A stretch of 26,005 nucleotides of DNA from assembly GCF_000003605.2 (NCBI RefSeq), contig NW_003120919.1, positions 966,283-992,287 on the forward strand, read 5' to 3'. Of this stretch, positions 11,701 through 18,990 are shown piece after piece. Positions within the stretch are counted from its first letter, which is position 1. Every line of letters starts with the position of its first letter. A program made the position numbers and the translations under genes. The notes below the pieces were generated by a model. That model saw only the letters and a program-made list of their open reading frames with translations. It was not told the DNA's origin and searched no databases. Origin of the DNA: Saccoglossus kowalevskii. Taxonomy: Eukaryota; Hemichordata; Enteropneusta; Harrimaniidae.

Positions 11701-12948
11701 TAGAACACCACCTCCCTGAATCGGTTTTCCTTTGGAAATTGTACCAATTCCAACTGATACTCCATCAACGAATGCCTCCCATCGACCAGTCGCTGATGCC
11801 CATGTCACGCAGATATGGTGGCACACACCATCATTGACAGCAACACGATTTATCGTTCTAAATTCTTGATTGATGAATAAAGCCAGATTATCGTAGTCGA
11901 AGAGAACCATCTCGTTGTGACTACCTGGTACCGCATAAGATACCATAGTACCATCATTGGTGTTAGTTGACCTCATCCATAGACAAAAAGTGACTTCGGT
12001 CAAGGATGGTACAGGTGTAGTAATTCTTACATTAGAATTTGTGTCTTTATAATATAATAGACTAGCTGGTGCTGAAAATAGATTAGGGTTGGAAATATTA
12101 AATCTGTGAGTCAAATGATGTTAAGGCGCACAAACTGTACGGGGATTACCTCGTCCAGTATGGCATCAGAAATATCCATAGCTTACATACTCCAGAACAT
12201 GTAGAATATTGATTCATGTTCATATATTGCGACGTCACAACCAAGATTAATGCAAGACTAAACAATATTCATCGTGAATTTCCAACAATTCCATTAGACG
12301 AAAACGTATTATGAATTTAAAGGTCATGGCTCTACATAAATGCTTACACTAGTTCTCATTGATTATGCAATTCCAAGTAAAAAAAAAGAATCATTGTAAC
12401 ATTACATTACATGACATGTTATATACTCAATATTCGTAACAATCATTCAAACACGAAACAATTAAATCAATATTTAGAAATATTTAGAAAACATGAAATA
12501 ACCACACAGTGAAACACCTGCTTACCTGCACGTTTTTGTAATGACTTCTGTAAAAAAAAATTGTCAATGCCAATTCATGAATATACAATTAGTTTTCCAC
12601 AATTCTTAAAAGTTCCACATACCATACCTATTACACAATAGGATACTTTACAATCACATTATACAATATTGTGTTTATGAGGTCGTCTTGAACTCGATAA
12701 TTATAGTGTTGACGATTCTGTTAACAATTAACATATCTGCCCATACATATAGAGGACCAATTTTAAAATATTTCTGAAGAACATTAATATACAAATGGAT
12801 CACAAGTTGTGTCGAAATTTGTATAGGATTAATGTAATAAGTCGGTTATTAACATAGGATGACAATTTACCTTATCGTCAAACTTTGCGCACAGTGCATG
12901 GTTGATACCTAGATAAACTGTTATATAGTACAGCAAATACACCTGCAT
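8681..12948 (-). CDS. Predicted secreted twin-pentraxin / VWD-domain protein (seven-exon gene)
   Basis: Seven minus-strand coding exons chain with matching phases: 12948-12871, 12547-12526, 12071-11493, 10953-10381, 10116-9875, 9752-9475 and 8714-8681. They sum to 1806 nt, or 601 residues plus stop. Order of parts: hydrophobic signal peptide (residues 1-21), short linker, pentraxin domain 1 (about 35-226), pentraxin domain 2 (about 227-417), VWD domain (about 418-591) and a short tail. There is no membrane segment after the signal peptide, so a secreted protein is inferred. Pentraxins are calcium-dependent pattern-recognition lectins and VWD domains mediate assembly in extracellular proteins, so an immune or matrix recognition role is plausible but unproven. 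All introns are GT-AG. The first and last exons are the least certain parts. I do not recognise a named orthologue. Confidence 0.8.
9475..9752 (-). CDS. Exon 6: C-terminal half of VWD domain
   Basis: A 278-nt exon with acceptor TTTATTATAG and donor GTAAGT. It starts in phase 0, fitting exon 5, and ends with two bases of a codon. It carries the second VWD block: GLLGNYNGDSHDDFQKPDG followed by TMANDAVEFGESWKV, which matches the family's GLCGNYNG...DF..PDG......FG.SW pattern. The Cys normally inside GLCGNYNG is replaced by Leu. The true frame differs from the longest open frame in this stretch, so a plain ORF scan misreports the product. Confidence 0.88.
9875..10116 (-). CDS. Exon 5: N-terminal half of von Willebrand factor D domain
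   Basis: A 242-nt exon with acceptor TTTTCAACAG and donor GTAAGT. Its first two bases complete a Ser codon begun by exon 4, and it ends in phase 0. The start of the VWD fold is clear: CDPHFTTLDGHHYSHQGVC aligns with the family's GDPH-F-TFDG-Y-F-G-C pattern. The usual Gly before DPH is Cys here, and the Cys normally found a few residues after the YTL strand (here KDSS) is missing. An N-glycosylation sequon, NIT, follows the RTRVVAL strand. Domain identity is firm; which VWD subfamily it belongs to is not. Confidence 0.88.
10381..10953 (-). CDS. Exon 4: pentraxin domain 2
   Basis: A 573-nt exon with acceptor ACATTTCAG, donor GTGAGT and phase 1 at both ends, a duplicate of exon 3. The pentraxin signature reads HYICLTWTS, the conserved cysteine pair is kept (VTFCLWM and YIC), and the calcium region reads GQDQDTVGGGFDPFQAF, with the first Glu of the E-Q-D triplet changed to Asp. 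The first-loop position reads HNE as in domain 1. Aligning about 177 residues by hand gives roughly 73% identity, with changes concentrated in the middle strand region after HNEM and in the C-terminal third. A possible N-glycosylation site, NDT, lies near the exon start. Confidence 0.92.
11493..12071 (-). CDS. Exon 3: pentraxin domain 1
   Basis: A 579-nt exon, uninterrupted, with acceptor TATTTTCAG, donor GTGAGT and phase 1 at both ends. It encodes a whole pentraxin fold of about 193 residues. Visible hallmarks are the signature HHICVTWAS (pattern H-x-C-x-[ST]-W-x-[ST]), the partner cysteine in VTFCLWM, the motif GQEQDSVGGGFDPFQAF and the FNLWD strand near the end. Compared with C-reactive protein, the calcium ligands E-Q-D and the later acidic residue and Q are present (the acidic residue as D rather than E). 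The first loop carries HNE instead of DNE, so one ligand is replaced by His. A further cysteine lies in DDDIC at the end. Confidence 0.92.
12526..12547 (-). CDS. Exon 2: 22-nt micro-exon
   Basis: A run of nine T followed by ACAG forms a strong acceptor, and GTAAGC follows 22 nt later as donor. Read in phase 0 after exon 1 it gives KSLQKRA plus one base. That base completes the first codon of exon 3 (a GCA), so the frame is kept on both sides. It encodes a basic linker between the signal peptide and the first pentraxin domain. The KR pair could be a processing site, but that is speculation. Confidence 0.6.
12871..12948 (-). CDS. Exon 1: start codon and signal peptide
   Basis: The ATG at 12948-12946 opens 26 codons ending at donor GTAAAT in phase 0. 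The peptide begins MQVYLLYYITVYLGI and is strongly hydrophobic. It ends with ALCA before KFDDK, a good signal-peptidase site with small residues at -3 and -1 when the cut is read after ALCA. An AG stands two bases before the ATG, so a 5' non-coding exon may join here, or transcription may simply start upstream. The exon is too short for an ORF scan. It was accepted because its phase fits the next two exons and supplies the secretion signal expected for pentraxin/VWD proteins. Confidence 0.65.
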
Positions 12949-12960
12949 CCTGGAATCAAG

Positions 12961-13333
12961 ATTACATTATTGTTACAAGTTTGTTTAATGGTAATCTGAA
13001 CAATGTTCAACACAATAATATAAACCACCTATTCCTTTTATCTGTGATTTGCAAGTATGTGGAAACTATAGGTAAGTTTAAATAATTATGATGCCACAAT
13101 AGATTCGTGTGAATAAATTATCATAAATTTAATATATATGTTTTAATTGTAGAGTAATGACGTCGTGAATAAATTATGACGTCACATTCGTTATGGCATC
13201 ATTTCAGGTTCAATGACACCTATTTTTTTAATCGTACGAGTAATGAAGTCACACTCGGTATGAGTTTGATGATTGAACTGTAGAGGGCGCTCACATACAT
13301 ACTGTTGTGTAACCTTAGTTGTGACACCACACA
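12961..13333. other. Upstream flank of the pentraxin/VWD gene
   Basis: AT-rich, with repeated TGACGTCA-like words near 13160-13190 (GTAATGACGTCGTG, ATGACGTCACAT). These are CRE/ATF-type sites about 210-240 bp upstream of the minus-strand start codon. No convincing TATA box could be placed, so promoter assignment is by position only. Confidence 0.25.
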
Positions 13334-13375
13334 TTGAATTAACTTTTAATATAGTTGAATTAACTTTTAATATAG
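13334..13375. repeat. Perfect 21-bp tandem duplication
   Basis: The 21-mer that begins TTGAATTAACTTTTAATATA occurs twice in a row without mismatch (13334-13354, 13355-13375). An inverted match (GAACTATATTAAAA) follows at about 13386. Confidence 0.9.
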
Positions 13376-13445
13376 TTACGATATGAACTATATTAAAACG
13401 CGTTCCTATATAGGAAAGTTGAATATCCCGTAACTAAACATAGAA

Positions 13446-13542
13446 ATGTTTGTGAAGCTTAGATTTAGAGTTGAGGAAGGTTATATTAATATTAATATAA
13501 ATTGAACCTTCCCCCGATACTAAACATAAGCTTCGCAAACAT
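13446..13542. repeat. Imperfect inverted repeat (hairpin), MITE-like
   Basis: The left arm 13446-13482 (ATGTTTGTGAAGCTTA ... GGAAGGTT) pairs with the right arm 13505-13542 (AACCTTCC ... TAAGCTTCGCAAACAT) with few mismatches, around a 22-bp AT loop that is itself palindromic (ATATTAATATTAATAT). The size and AT flanks suit a small inverted-repeat transposon relic. No clear target duplication was found. Confidence 0.7.
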
Positions 13543-13669
13543 GACTTAAATTCGATTAAATATTAATATAATTTATGAAAAATTGTGAAGCCAGTGTATG
13601 TGGCTTCATAATTCTGGGTGGCTTCATAGCGTTGGTGTGTTCCAGGTACAATGGCTTCATAATCAACCA

Positions 13670-13707
13670 CCCCCCCCCCCCCCCCACACACACACACACG
13701 CGCACAC
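13670..13707. repeat. Poly-C tract followed by a CA microsatellite
   Basis: Sixteen consecutive C, then about seven CA units running into CGCGCACAC. A simple-sequence tract, and a place where read errors are likely. Confidence 0.95.
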
Positions 13708-14629
13708 CCATTCATTCTGCATACGATATTAAATGCACGGCGTTTTATTGCATACTAATACAGTTTATAATGGTTAAAATTGATGAAATAGTTACATGGA
13801 GTATCAATTTATAGCGTGGTTAAGTATTTTGAACGCCACTAAATATAATATAAGTAATTGATTTAAAAAAAACTGTTCATTATATATGTTGTGGTATGAT
13901 TTCAGATAATTGAAAATCCATTTGATAAATCTCGGGCAGTAATACATAGACTTTGACGTGAATCTATGAAATAACATACGGGAATAACGCGTGGAGTAAA
14001 CGCAATCTATCTCGCGTAAAGCTTGAAGAATGTATTGCTGGAGTTCATAAATCATCCAAAGTACCATAATCCAAGCTTATAAAGAAAGGTGTTGGCGCTG
14101 GGACCCGTGATTGATCTGACAGCCAAGACAGTTTATTTGGATAATTGTCTACAGATTAAGCTAGCGATCGCCTTTTCCATAACGATTTCATCAAATGATT
14201 TGCTTATTTCTACAAAGGGTAAACTAATGCTGCATTTCGTGGGATAACTTTGAAAGTATTTATGTATACTGATACGTCCTCACTATTTGCTGAAGTTGAA
14301 CTGCTGGTGTTCATTTGATCCGTCGTGTATGTTTTTCTCACGGAATATCGATATGGTGAGACAAGGTACAGGATTCTACAGCCGGGTAATTGTCTAGCGA
14401 TTGAGACATGCAGTGTTAGCTTCGAGTCAACTCCACGAGAACAAATGTAGGTAATGTTGTATTTTCTCGCACTTCATGTTGCGTTATTTGCAATCATAAG
14501 CAAGATAACTCCCAATCCAGCCTTCGCCAAGCTAAATCTCACTCGTTCTGGGAAAGCTTGGACAGAATTCAAATTTTGACAGAGCATACATAGAAATGGT
14601 CACAAAATTGATGACAGATACTAAAAACG
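13708..14629. other. No gene assigned; possible decayed upstream part of the Polinton relic
   Basis: No intact frame. Between 14105 and 14225 one plus-strand frame reads VIDLTAKTVYLDNCLQ and then FSITISSNDLLIS, faintly like the N-terminal part of the capsid-like family seen at 14970-15406. The evidence is too weak for a firm call. Confidence 0.2.
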
Positions 14630-14956
14630 ACGTCACAAATATATTCTTTGTTTCCGACGAGATGGTGAATGTCCAGCAATACAATAAAGACAGCATTACC
14701 AGGTGGATCTTGAGTGCCTAACATCATCCTTGATGTCCCACCGCCTAGTGTTTTTGGCATTCCTCGTTTCCGCTTTCCCTGTGGATTCCATGTCAAGGCT
14801 TGTCTGGTTTGCTTCCAGAGCTCAAGGTTGCTAATATTATCCGGCCAATGAATTTTTAGGATTGTAGGCAGGCAAAGGTCTGTACTTTGTGGGTTGTTGT
14901 CTTTGTGGTACGCAGCTCTGGTTTTGCCGAACCGGGATTTGACATCAATGGACCAG
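14630..14956 (-). mobile_element. Non-LTR retrotransposon (LINE) reverse-transcriptase C-terminal fragment
   Basis: Minus-strand frames show blocks typical of the C-terminal part of animal endonuclease/reverse-transcriptase LINEs: [15 protein letters not shown], then a [11 protein letters not shown] piece in another frame, [18 protein letters not shown], and [15 protein letters not shown] followed in a shifted frame by [11 protein letters not shown]. The blocks are in the order seen in intact elements but lie far closer together, so several internal deletions are implied. At least two frame changes separate them. The catalytic YxDD part of the reverse transcriptase is absent. This is a dead 3' fragment; its clade was not assigned. 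Confidence 0.7.
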
Positions 14957-14969
14957 GGTACTGCAAAAT

Positions 14970-15406
14970 AAACGACTTATACATTATGAAAATCACATCC
15001 ATTCCGGTTGATTTGATATTCATCAGTCAGTTGCCCAAAAGGGTCATTCTGTGTCTGGTTTCCAATGCGTTTTCCAATGGATCCTACGAAACCAATCAAT
15101 TCACCTTCCAGAATCGCAGTATTACATCATTCGTTCTCAACATTAGAGGCAAGCAAGTTTCCGCAAAACCATTGAAGTTGGACTTAACAGCAGATTGTGA
15201 TAGAAGTTGGACAAGACCGAGACAATGGCATCATTTGAGACGAATATCTCGAAAGGTAGACAATCTTCACATTTGACCTCCTTCTCGACAAATCGACCAG
15301 CGATTATCAACTCAGACAGGCATTGATGGAGACTGAGGCCGTTTTGATTTATGCTGAATATGACAACGTCATTAAGATTGACAGAGACAGAAATGTATTG
15401 AACTAG
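14970..15406 (+). pseudogene. Polinton/Maverick capsid-like gene relic (F54H12.2-like family)
   Basis: The first open frame holds ISQLPKRVILCLVSNAF, NGSYETNQFTF and the strand LNIRGKQVSAKPLKLDL. A frame change near 15250-15280 is followed by FTFDLLLDK and, just before the TAG at 15404-15406, IYAEYDNVIKIDRDRNVL. These blocks and their order match an uncharacterised family (often labelled F54H12.2-like in animal genomes) that I associate with Polinton/Maverick elements and their major capsid-like protein. The region between the blocks is shorter than in full copies, so there is at least one deletion plus the frameshift. The N-terminal half is missing or unrecognisable. The protease relic just downstream supports the assignment; the capsid role itself is from family knowledge, not visible here. 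Confidence 0.65.
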
Positions 15407-15411
15407 CTGTG

Positions 15412-15767
15412 ATGGACACGAATCAACTGGGTTGTATTCTGTCATCTGATATGTACTTGTGAAATGCGTTTTTTGACGATTACGCTAGAGACCATCTGTC
15501 TAAGTGAGAGTGTTGGAGTATCCTGCAGCATTCGGATCTAACACAGATGACAGTAGCAGGATGGGGCGCATTGGGTCACTTTCTATTTGAAGGACCACTT
15601 ACCACAGAGAATATTTTGGCTTATACGTTAGTCCACCATATGGCGCGGAATTTAAAAGATTTCTTCGTAAGTGGATATACAATCATCGCATACTTCAAGC
15701 ATCATTCTCTACAGTGTGTGGTAAATATGTCCTGTAATTCATGTTGTGTAGATGTCAAGGGAAATAA
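15412..15767 (+). pseudogene. Polinton/Maverick adenovirus-type cysteine protease relic
   Basis: An ATG lies six bases after the stop of the capsid-like relic and opens with MDTNQLGCILSSD, soon cut by a TGA. Later blocks lie in different frames: DYARDH, YPAAF, a segment around GAHWVTFY with the likely catalytic His at 15569-15571, and STVCGKY with the likely catalytic Cys at 15717-15719. Order and spacing fit the C5-like protease carried by Polintons, which processes capsid proteins. At least three frame breaks and several stops make it non-functional. Adjacency and shared strand with the capsid-like relic suggest both came from one insertion. Confidence 0.6.
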
Positions 15768-16442
15768 TCCACTCCGTAGTTGAATCTTTCACTCGTGATG
15801 AACAGATATATCAGATATATCAATCTAACACTTTATGACAGATATTTTCCCCACAATTTTACTAGGTGATTTATATTTCAAAATTTCGAACAAGAACAAA
15901 CATACAATTTATACCCTATTTATACAACTATCATATTTATATAATTTCCTCTCTTTTTTTGATTCTGATTTTGATTCTGATTTTAAAAGGGTGCGCAATA
16001 GGGGACTGAATAAAAAAGTGTACAGATTACTCTATTGTAAGGAATAAAGAAATAAACAAAAAAATAACAAAATATTTGTATGCAAACATTATTTATTATT
16101 TATCACTGTTATAGTTATCGACTTTTCTCTTTTCTATGTTAATCTGAGGAATTCCGGCATTAAAGTGAAACTGAAGTAAAACTGAAACTAAGTTGTCTCA
16201 CGAGTGTAACTATCACGTAAGTAATTACTTGACTATAGAATAATGGGTGATTGAATATGCATGAGCATTTCGAATTGTTGTGTGTCGGCAGAAATCTTTA
16301 TCGTCGTAAAATGTGCAGAGGAATTTCATGTGACCCAAGTTATTTAAAAAAAATAATGGTGTTTTAAAATCCTAAAAAGTCAACGTTTAAGGAATAGAGA
16401 ATTATTAAATTTAGGGAGTGACAAGTTGTTTAGACGGAGTAT
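15768..16442. other. AT-rich non-coding stretch
   Basis: No gene seen. It includes a 12-bp GATTCTGATTTT duplication near 15960-15984 and A-rich runs around 16040-16075. It lies between the Polinton relic and the Gypsy LTR. Confidence 0.5.
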
Positions 16443-16580
16443 TGTTACGAACAGGAATACGAGATAGTCTCCCGTGAACCTGGCCGCCAATATCCCGCAC
16501 TTCAGGACGCAACAAACAAAAGTCAAACAAAGGCACACCAACAGAATATGTCGAATAATACTAATTTAATAATACAATAA
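16443..16580 (-). repeat. LTR copy A, conserved 138-bp block (3' LTR end in element orientation)
   Basis: Starts TGTTACGAACAGGAATACGA and stays aligned with copy B through GAATATGTCGAATAATAC and the following AT run. Copy A then continues with extra sequence. A short match returns near 17130-17150 (TAATTACAGCAAAAAA), so this LTR may reach about 17150 or beyond. The extra part is richer in G+C. Confidence 0.7.
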
Positions 16581-17340
16581 GCATAAACCATTAGCAGAAG
16601 TAATATAAATCACAAACCGGTCAGCAATATACATTACAATAAAAATAATAGCCAAGCTCGGAATTGCCTACCCTACCTAGGTGCAAAACTCGTACTGCGT
16701 AGTTTTAGCAATAGTTCAGTCATTCACAGCAACGTTTACGACGATGAAAGTTCTACAGCTCCAAACTACAAGGTTTCAAGGAATGCAAACGACACTGACC
16801 GTAATGTTACGCGACTTCCATACCGTCCGGGCAGAGAAAGGACCAAGATCAGCAAACCACGCGAAACACAGGTCTTTGAGTAATGTTAGTTTTTCAGCGC
16901 AGAACTACAGCACGCTGTCTTGCATCTATCAATCCCACATGCCGAATTGGACAAGCATTATCTTGAGACATGCGCTGGCTGCCACGTCGGCACTGAACCA
17001 CACTGCACCGGAGCTGAAATGCACTGGCCGGGAGCTGGGTGACAACTGACTCGTATCCACGTTTGTCTTGCACAAGCACGAACAAAAGAATATTAGCTAG
17101 CAATGGCAATACATGCTGTCTATTCTAATTCTAATTACAGCAAAAAAGGTATATCTCCCCCATACAAAAAAGAACGCTTTTCTAAAGAACTACAAATTCA
17201 AACTCTTAATGCAATTTTACATAACAAATCTCAAACTCGTGATAAAGCATCAGATAATAAATTATCTTTTCCAGCTATATGTACTATTTTCAAAGAGTAT
17301 GGTTGTAGCATTCGTCTGACGGAATAAACTTAACCTAAAC

Positions 17341-17480
17341 ACGCCACTATACAATTCAGTGGGAAACACGCCACTATAGGATGCAGTGGCAAACGCGCCA
17401 CAATACGATGTAGTGGCAAACACAACACGTCACGATACAATTCAGTGACAAACACGCCACGATACAATTCATTGGCAAAC
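17341..17480. repeat. 27-bp minisatellite, five units
   Basis: Units at 17341-17367, 17368-17394, 17395-17421, 17422-17453 (with a 5-bp insertion) and 17454-17480 share the pattern ACGCCAC-AT-CA-TTCAGTGGCAAAC. Identity between units is about 75-90% by eye. It replaces the pol region next to the protease relic. Confidence 0.88.
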
Positions 17481-17735
17481 GGTCACATCTACAGTGACCA
17501 AATCAAACCTCAACTCAACCATATACAAGGGAACATACTCATAACCACCTCCAATACCCTGAACCAGCACACTGGCATCTGTACTAGCATCATTTAAAGG
17601 TACTAACTTTGCTAACATCAAAGACTGAGCTGCACCTATATATCGGAGTATAACTACATGCTTACTATCACCAACAATACTACCAAGGGATACCTTACTC
17701 TTTGACATAAAGTCTTTATACCCGTCAGGGACCTA
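17480..17735 (-). pseudogene. Gypsy retropepsin relic with destroyed active site
   Basis: The frame runs VPDGYKDF, VSLGSIVGDSKHVVILRY, IGAAQSLML, SVLVQGIGGGYEYVPL and LVTVDVTV, matching the aspartic protease region of Ty3/Gypsy elements. The catalytic triplet Asp-Thr/Ser-Gly is Tyr-Ile-Gly here (codons at 17642-17634), so it cannot be active. The flap-side QGIGGG is kept. The frame ends at VCQ plus stop where the 27-bp repeat begins, and everything after the protease is gone. Upstream it is joined to gag within a few codons, showing an internal deletion. Confidence 0.72.
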
Positions 17736-17744
17736 TACAATTTA

Positions 17745-18440
17745 CCAAAAACTATCTCCTTCTCCCTGGCAAACTCAACAAATGTCTGCCCACCGGTATG
17801 CTGCAAATGCCTAAATCTATAAGCTTCGGGCACTAATTCATATGCCACTCATAATCTGAATACAGCTCCTCATCAAGAGTAGAACATACTCAGCTTTTCC
17901 AGTGAACACGCTATGCAACAATAAGTTCCAATAACGTTCAAGTCGTTTGGCAATTTCAAATGACAAAAAATAGGCATCCATATCCTACTCTTGAAATCTC
18001 GGTACTTATTTAATTTCCCGAGCCATATCGAATTCCTGAACTTTACCACCACCATACCTAAGCCCAAACTCTGACCCACTAGAACCACTTCTATGACGTT
18101 CCTGCTCTAATCGCATCTTTTCTAACTCAAAGTTTCTATCCTTTTCCCTTTCATGTCTTTCTAATCTCTCTCTTTCCCATGCTATCTTAGCTAGAACTAC
18201 CTGGCTATCAAGGGACATTTCTTCTTCCTCTTCTTCTTCCTCCTCCCTAACTAGCCGCAAATGTTCACTTAATACTCGCACTATCTTATAGATTTCTACA
18301 TACCTGTCAGTGTTTCACCAATACCCAGGTATTCCCCAAGGATCTTCAACTCATCCTTGCGCAATGTCTCTTAAGTATTTAACACATAGGCTGTCAGATT
18401 TCAAAATCTTTCAGCATTAAATTCTACACTAGAAGTCATG
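17745..18440 (-). pseudogene. Gypsy gag relic (coiled-coil region and SCAN-like capsid segment)
   Basis: An ATG at about 18440 opens MTSSVEFNAERF, followed by stops and frame changes. Blocks in order are ELKILGEYLGIGETLTG, the heptad-like LSEHLRLVREEEEEEEEEMS with an Arg/Glu-rich stretch after it, a capsid-like part with DMDAYFLSFEIAKRLE and SVFTGKAEYV, and finally the SCAN-like AYELVPEAYRFRHLQH and FVEFAREKEIVFGK. This order is that of gag proteins of SCAN-containing Ty3/Gypsy elements. There are several stops and at least three frame shifts. The nucleocapsid zinc knuckle is missing because the sequence jumps straight into the protease region. Confidence 0.7.
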
Positions 18441-18505
18441 ATTGGAGAGGTATTAGATACAATATATTACAATACAAGTATTACGTAAATAAGACTCAAA
18501 TGCAC

Positions 18506-18553
18506 TTATGCAAATGCAAATGCAAATGCACCCTACAAATGCAAATGCACCCT
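18506..18553. repeat. ATGCAA hexamer array with CCCTA interruptions
   Basis: Repeated GCAAAT units, then two copies of a CAAATGCAAATGCACCCTA-type unit. A local simple repeat within the untranslated leader of the Gypsy relic; it creates several octamer-like ATGCAAAT words. Confidence 0.8.
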
Positions 18554-18789
18554 AAAACAGAAAGTATCAACACAATATCCAGAATCTATAGGCAATACAA
18601 TATAGTGGACAGCCGTTAAATTATATATCCACAATATTCATAAAAATATTCAATAGTAAGCAAATTATCAGTATGCTTTGTTTGACCTGTTACAGGCATA
18701 CGACAGTACGGATATATCCATCCAAAAAATTCAGTACAATTTAAATTTATTAGTACGACCACCAAACGCAATTCAAAAATTCGTGCCGT

Positions 18790-18807
18790 ATCCTAGCACG
18801 CTCGCCA
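18790..18807 (-). other. Candidate primer-binding site of the Gypsy element
   Basis: Reads TGGCGAGCGTGCTAGGAT, three bases inside the LTR end. TGG is complementary to the universal CCA tRNA end, and the first eight bases plus parts of the rest fit the 3' end of an arginine tRNA. Five of the first 20 positions differ by my comparison, so the tRNA identity is tentative. Confidence 0.45.
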
Positions 18808-18810
18808 ATC

Positions 18811-18990
18811 TGTTACGAACGGGAATACGAGGTAGCCTCCTGCGAACCTGACGGCCAATATTTAGCACTCCAGGACGCAACACTGAAGGTCAAACAAAGG
18901 CACACAACCAGAATATGTCGAATAATACTAATTTAATAATACAATAATATTATAATTATATTACAGCAAAAAAAGATGGAATACAATATA
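18811..18990 (-). repeat. LTR copy B (5' LTR end in element orientation)
   Basis: Begins TGTTACGAACGGGAATACGA, near-identical to copy A for about 137 bp, then jumps to the ATTACAGCAAAAAA word that copy A shows about 540 bp further on. Copy B has therefore lost, or copy A gained, roughly half a kilobase. Ends beyond about 18990 are uncertain. Confidence 0.65.

Larger units (their letters stand above)
16443..18990 (-). mobile_element. Degenerate Ty3/Gypsy LTR retrotransposon
   Basis: Two direct LTR-like copies start at 16443 and 18811 and flank minus-strand gag and protease remnants. In element orientation the copy at 18811 is the 5' LTR, followed by a primer-binding-like site, gag (18440 to about 17745), a protease piece (about 17735-17480) and the 3' LTR. 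Reverse transcriptase, RNase H and integrase are all absent, gag has frame breaks, and the protease active site is lost. The element could only have moved with help and is now dead. The outer end of the 5' LTR is not clear, so the upper boundary is approximate and no target-site duplication could be confirmed. Confidence 0.75.

Noticed and set aside
11655-11837. 60-codon plus-strand open frame
   Set aside because: Antisense to pentraxin exon 3.
15143-15445. 100-codon minus-strand open frame
   Set aside because: It is the antisense shadow of the capsid-like relic, whose plus-strand blocks are recognisable.
16681-17049. 122-codon plus-strand open frame
   Set aside because: It lies in the presumed LTR region, opposite to the element's direction, with no domain and no start or splice context.
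17341-17480. Regular repeats considered as a CRISPR-like array
   Set aside because: Units are directly adjacent without spacers, in an animal genome; it is a minisatellite.
18206-18281. Glu-rich coding tract as a stand-alone gene
   Set aside because: It fits the coiled-coil part of the Gypsy gag relic in position and frame order.
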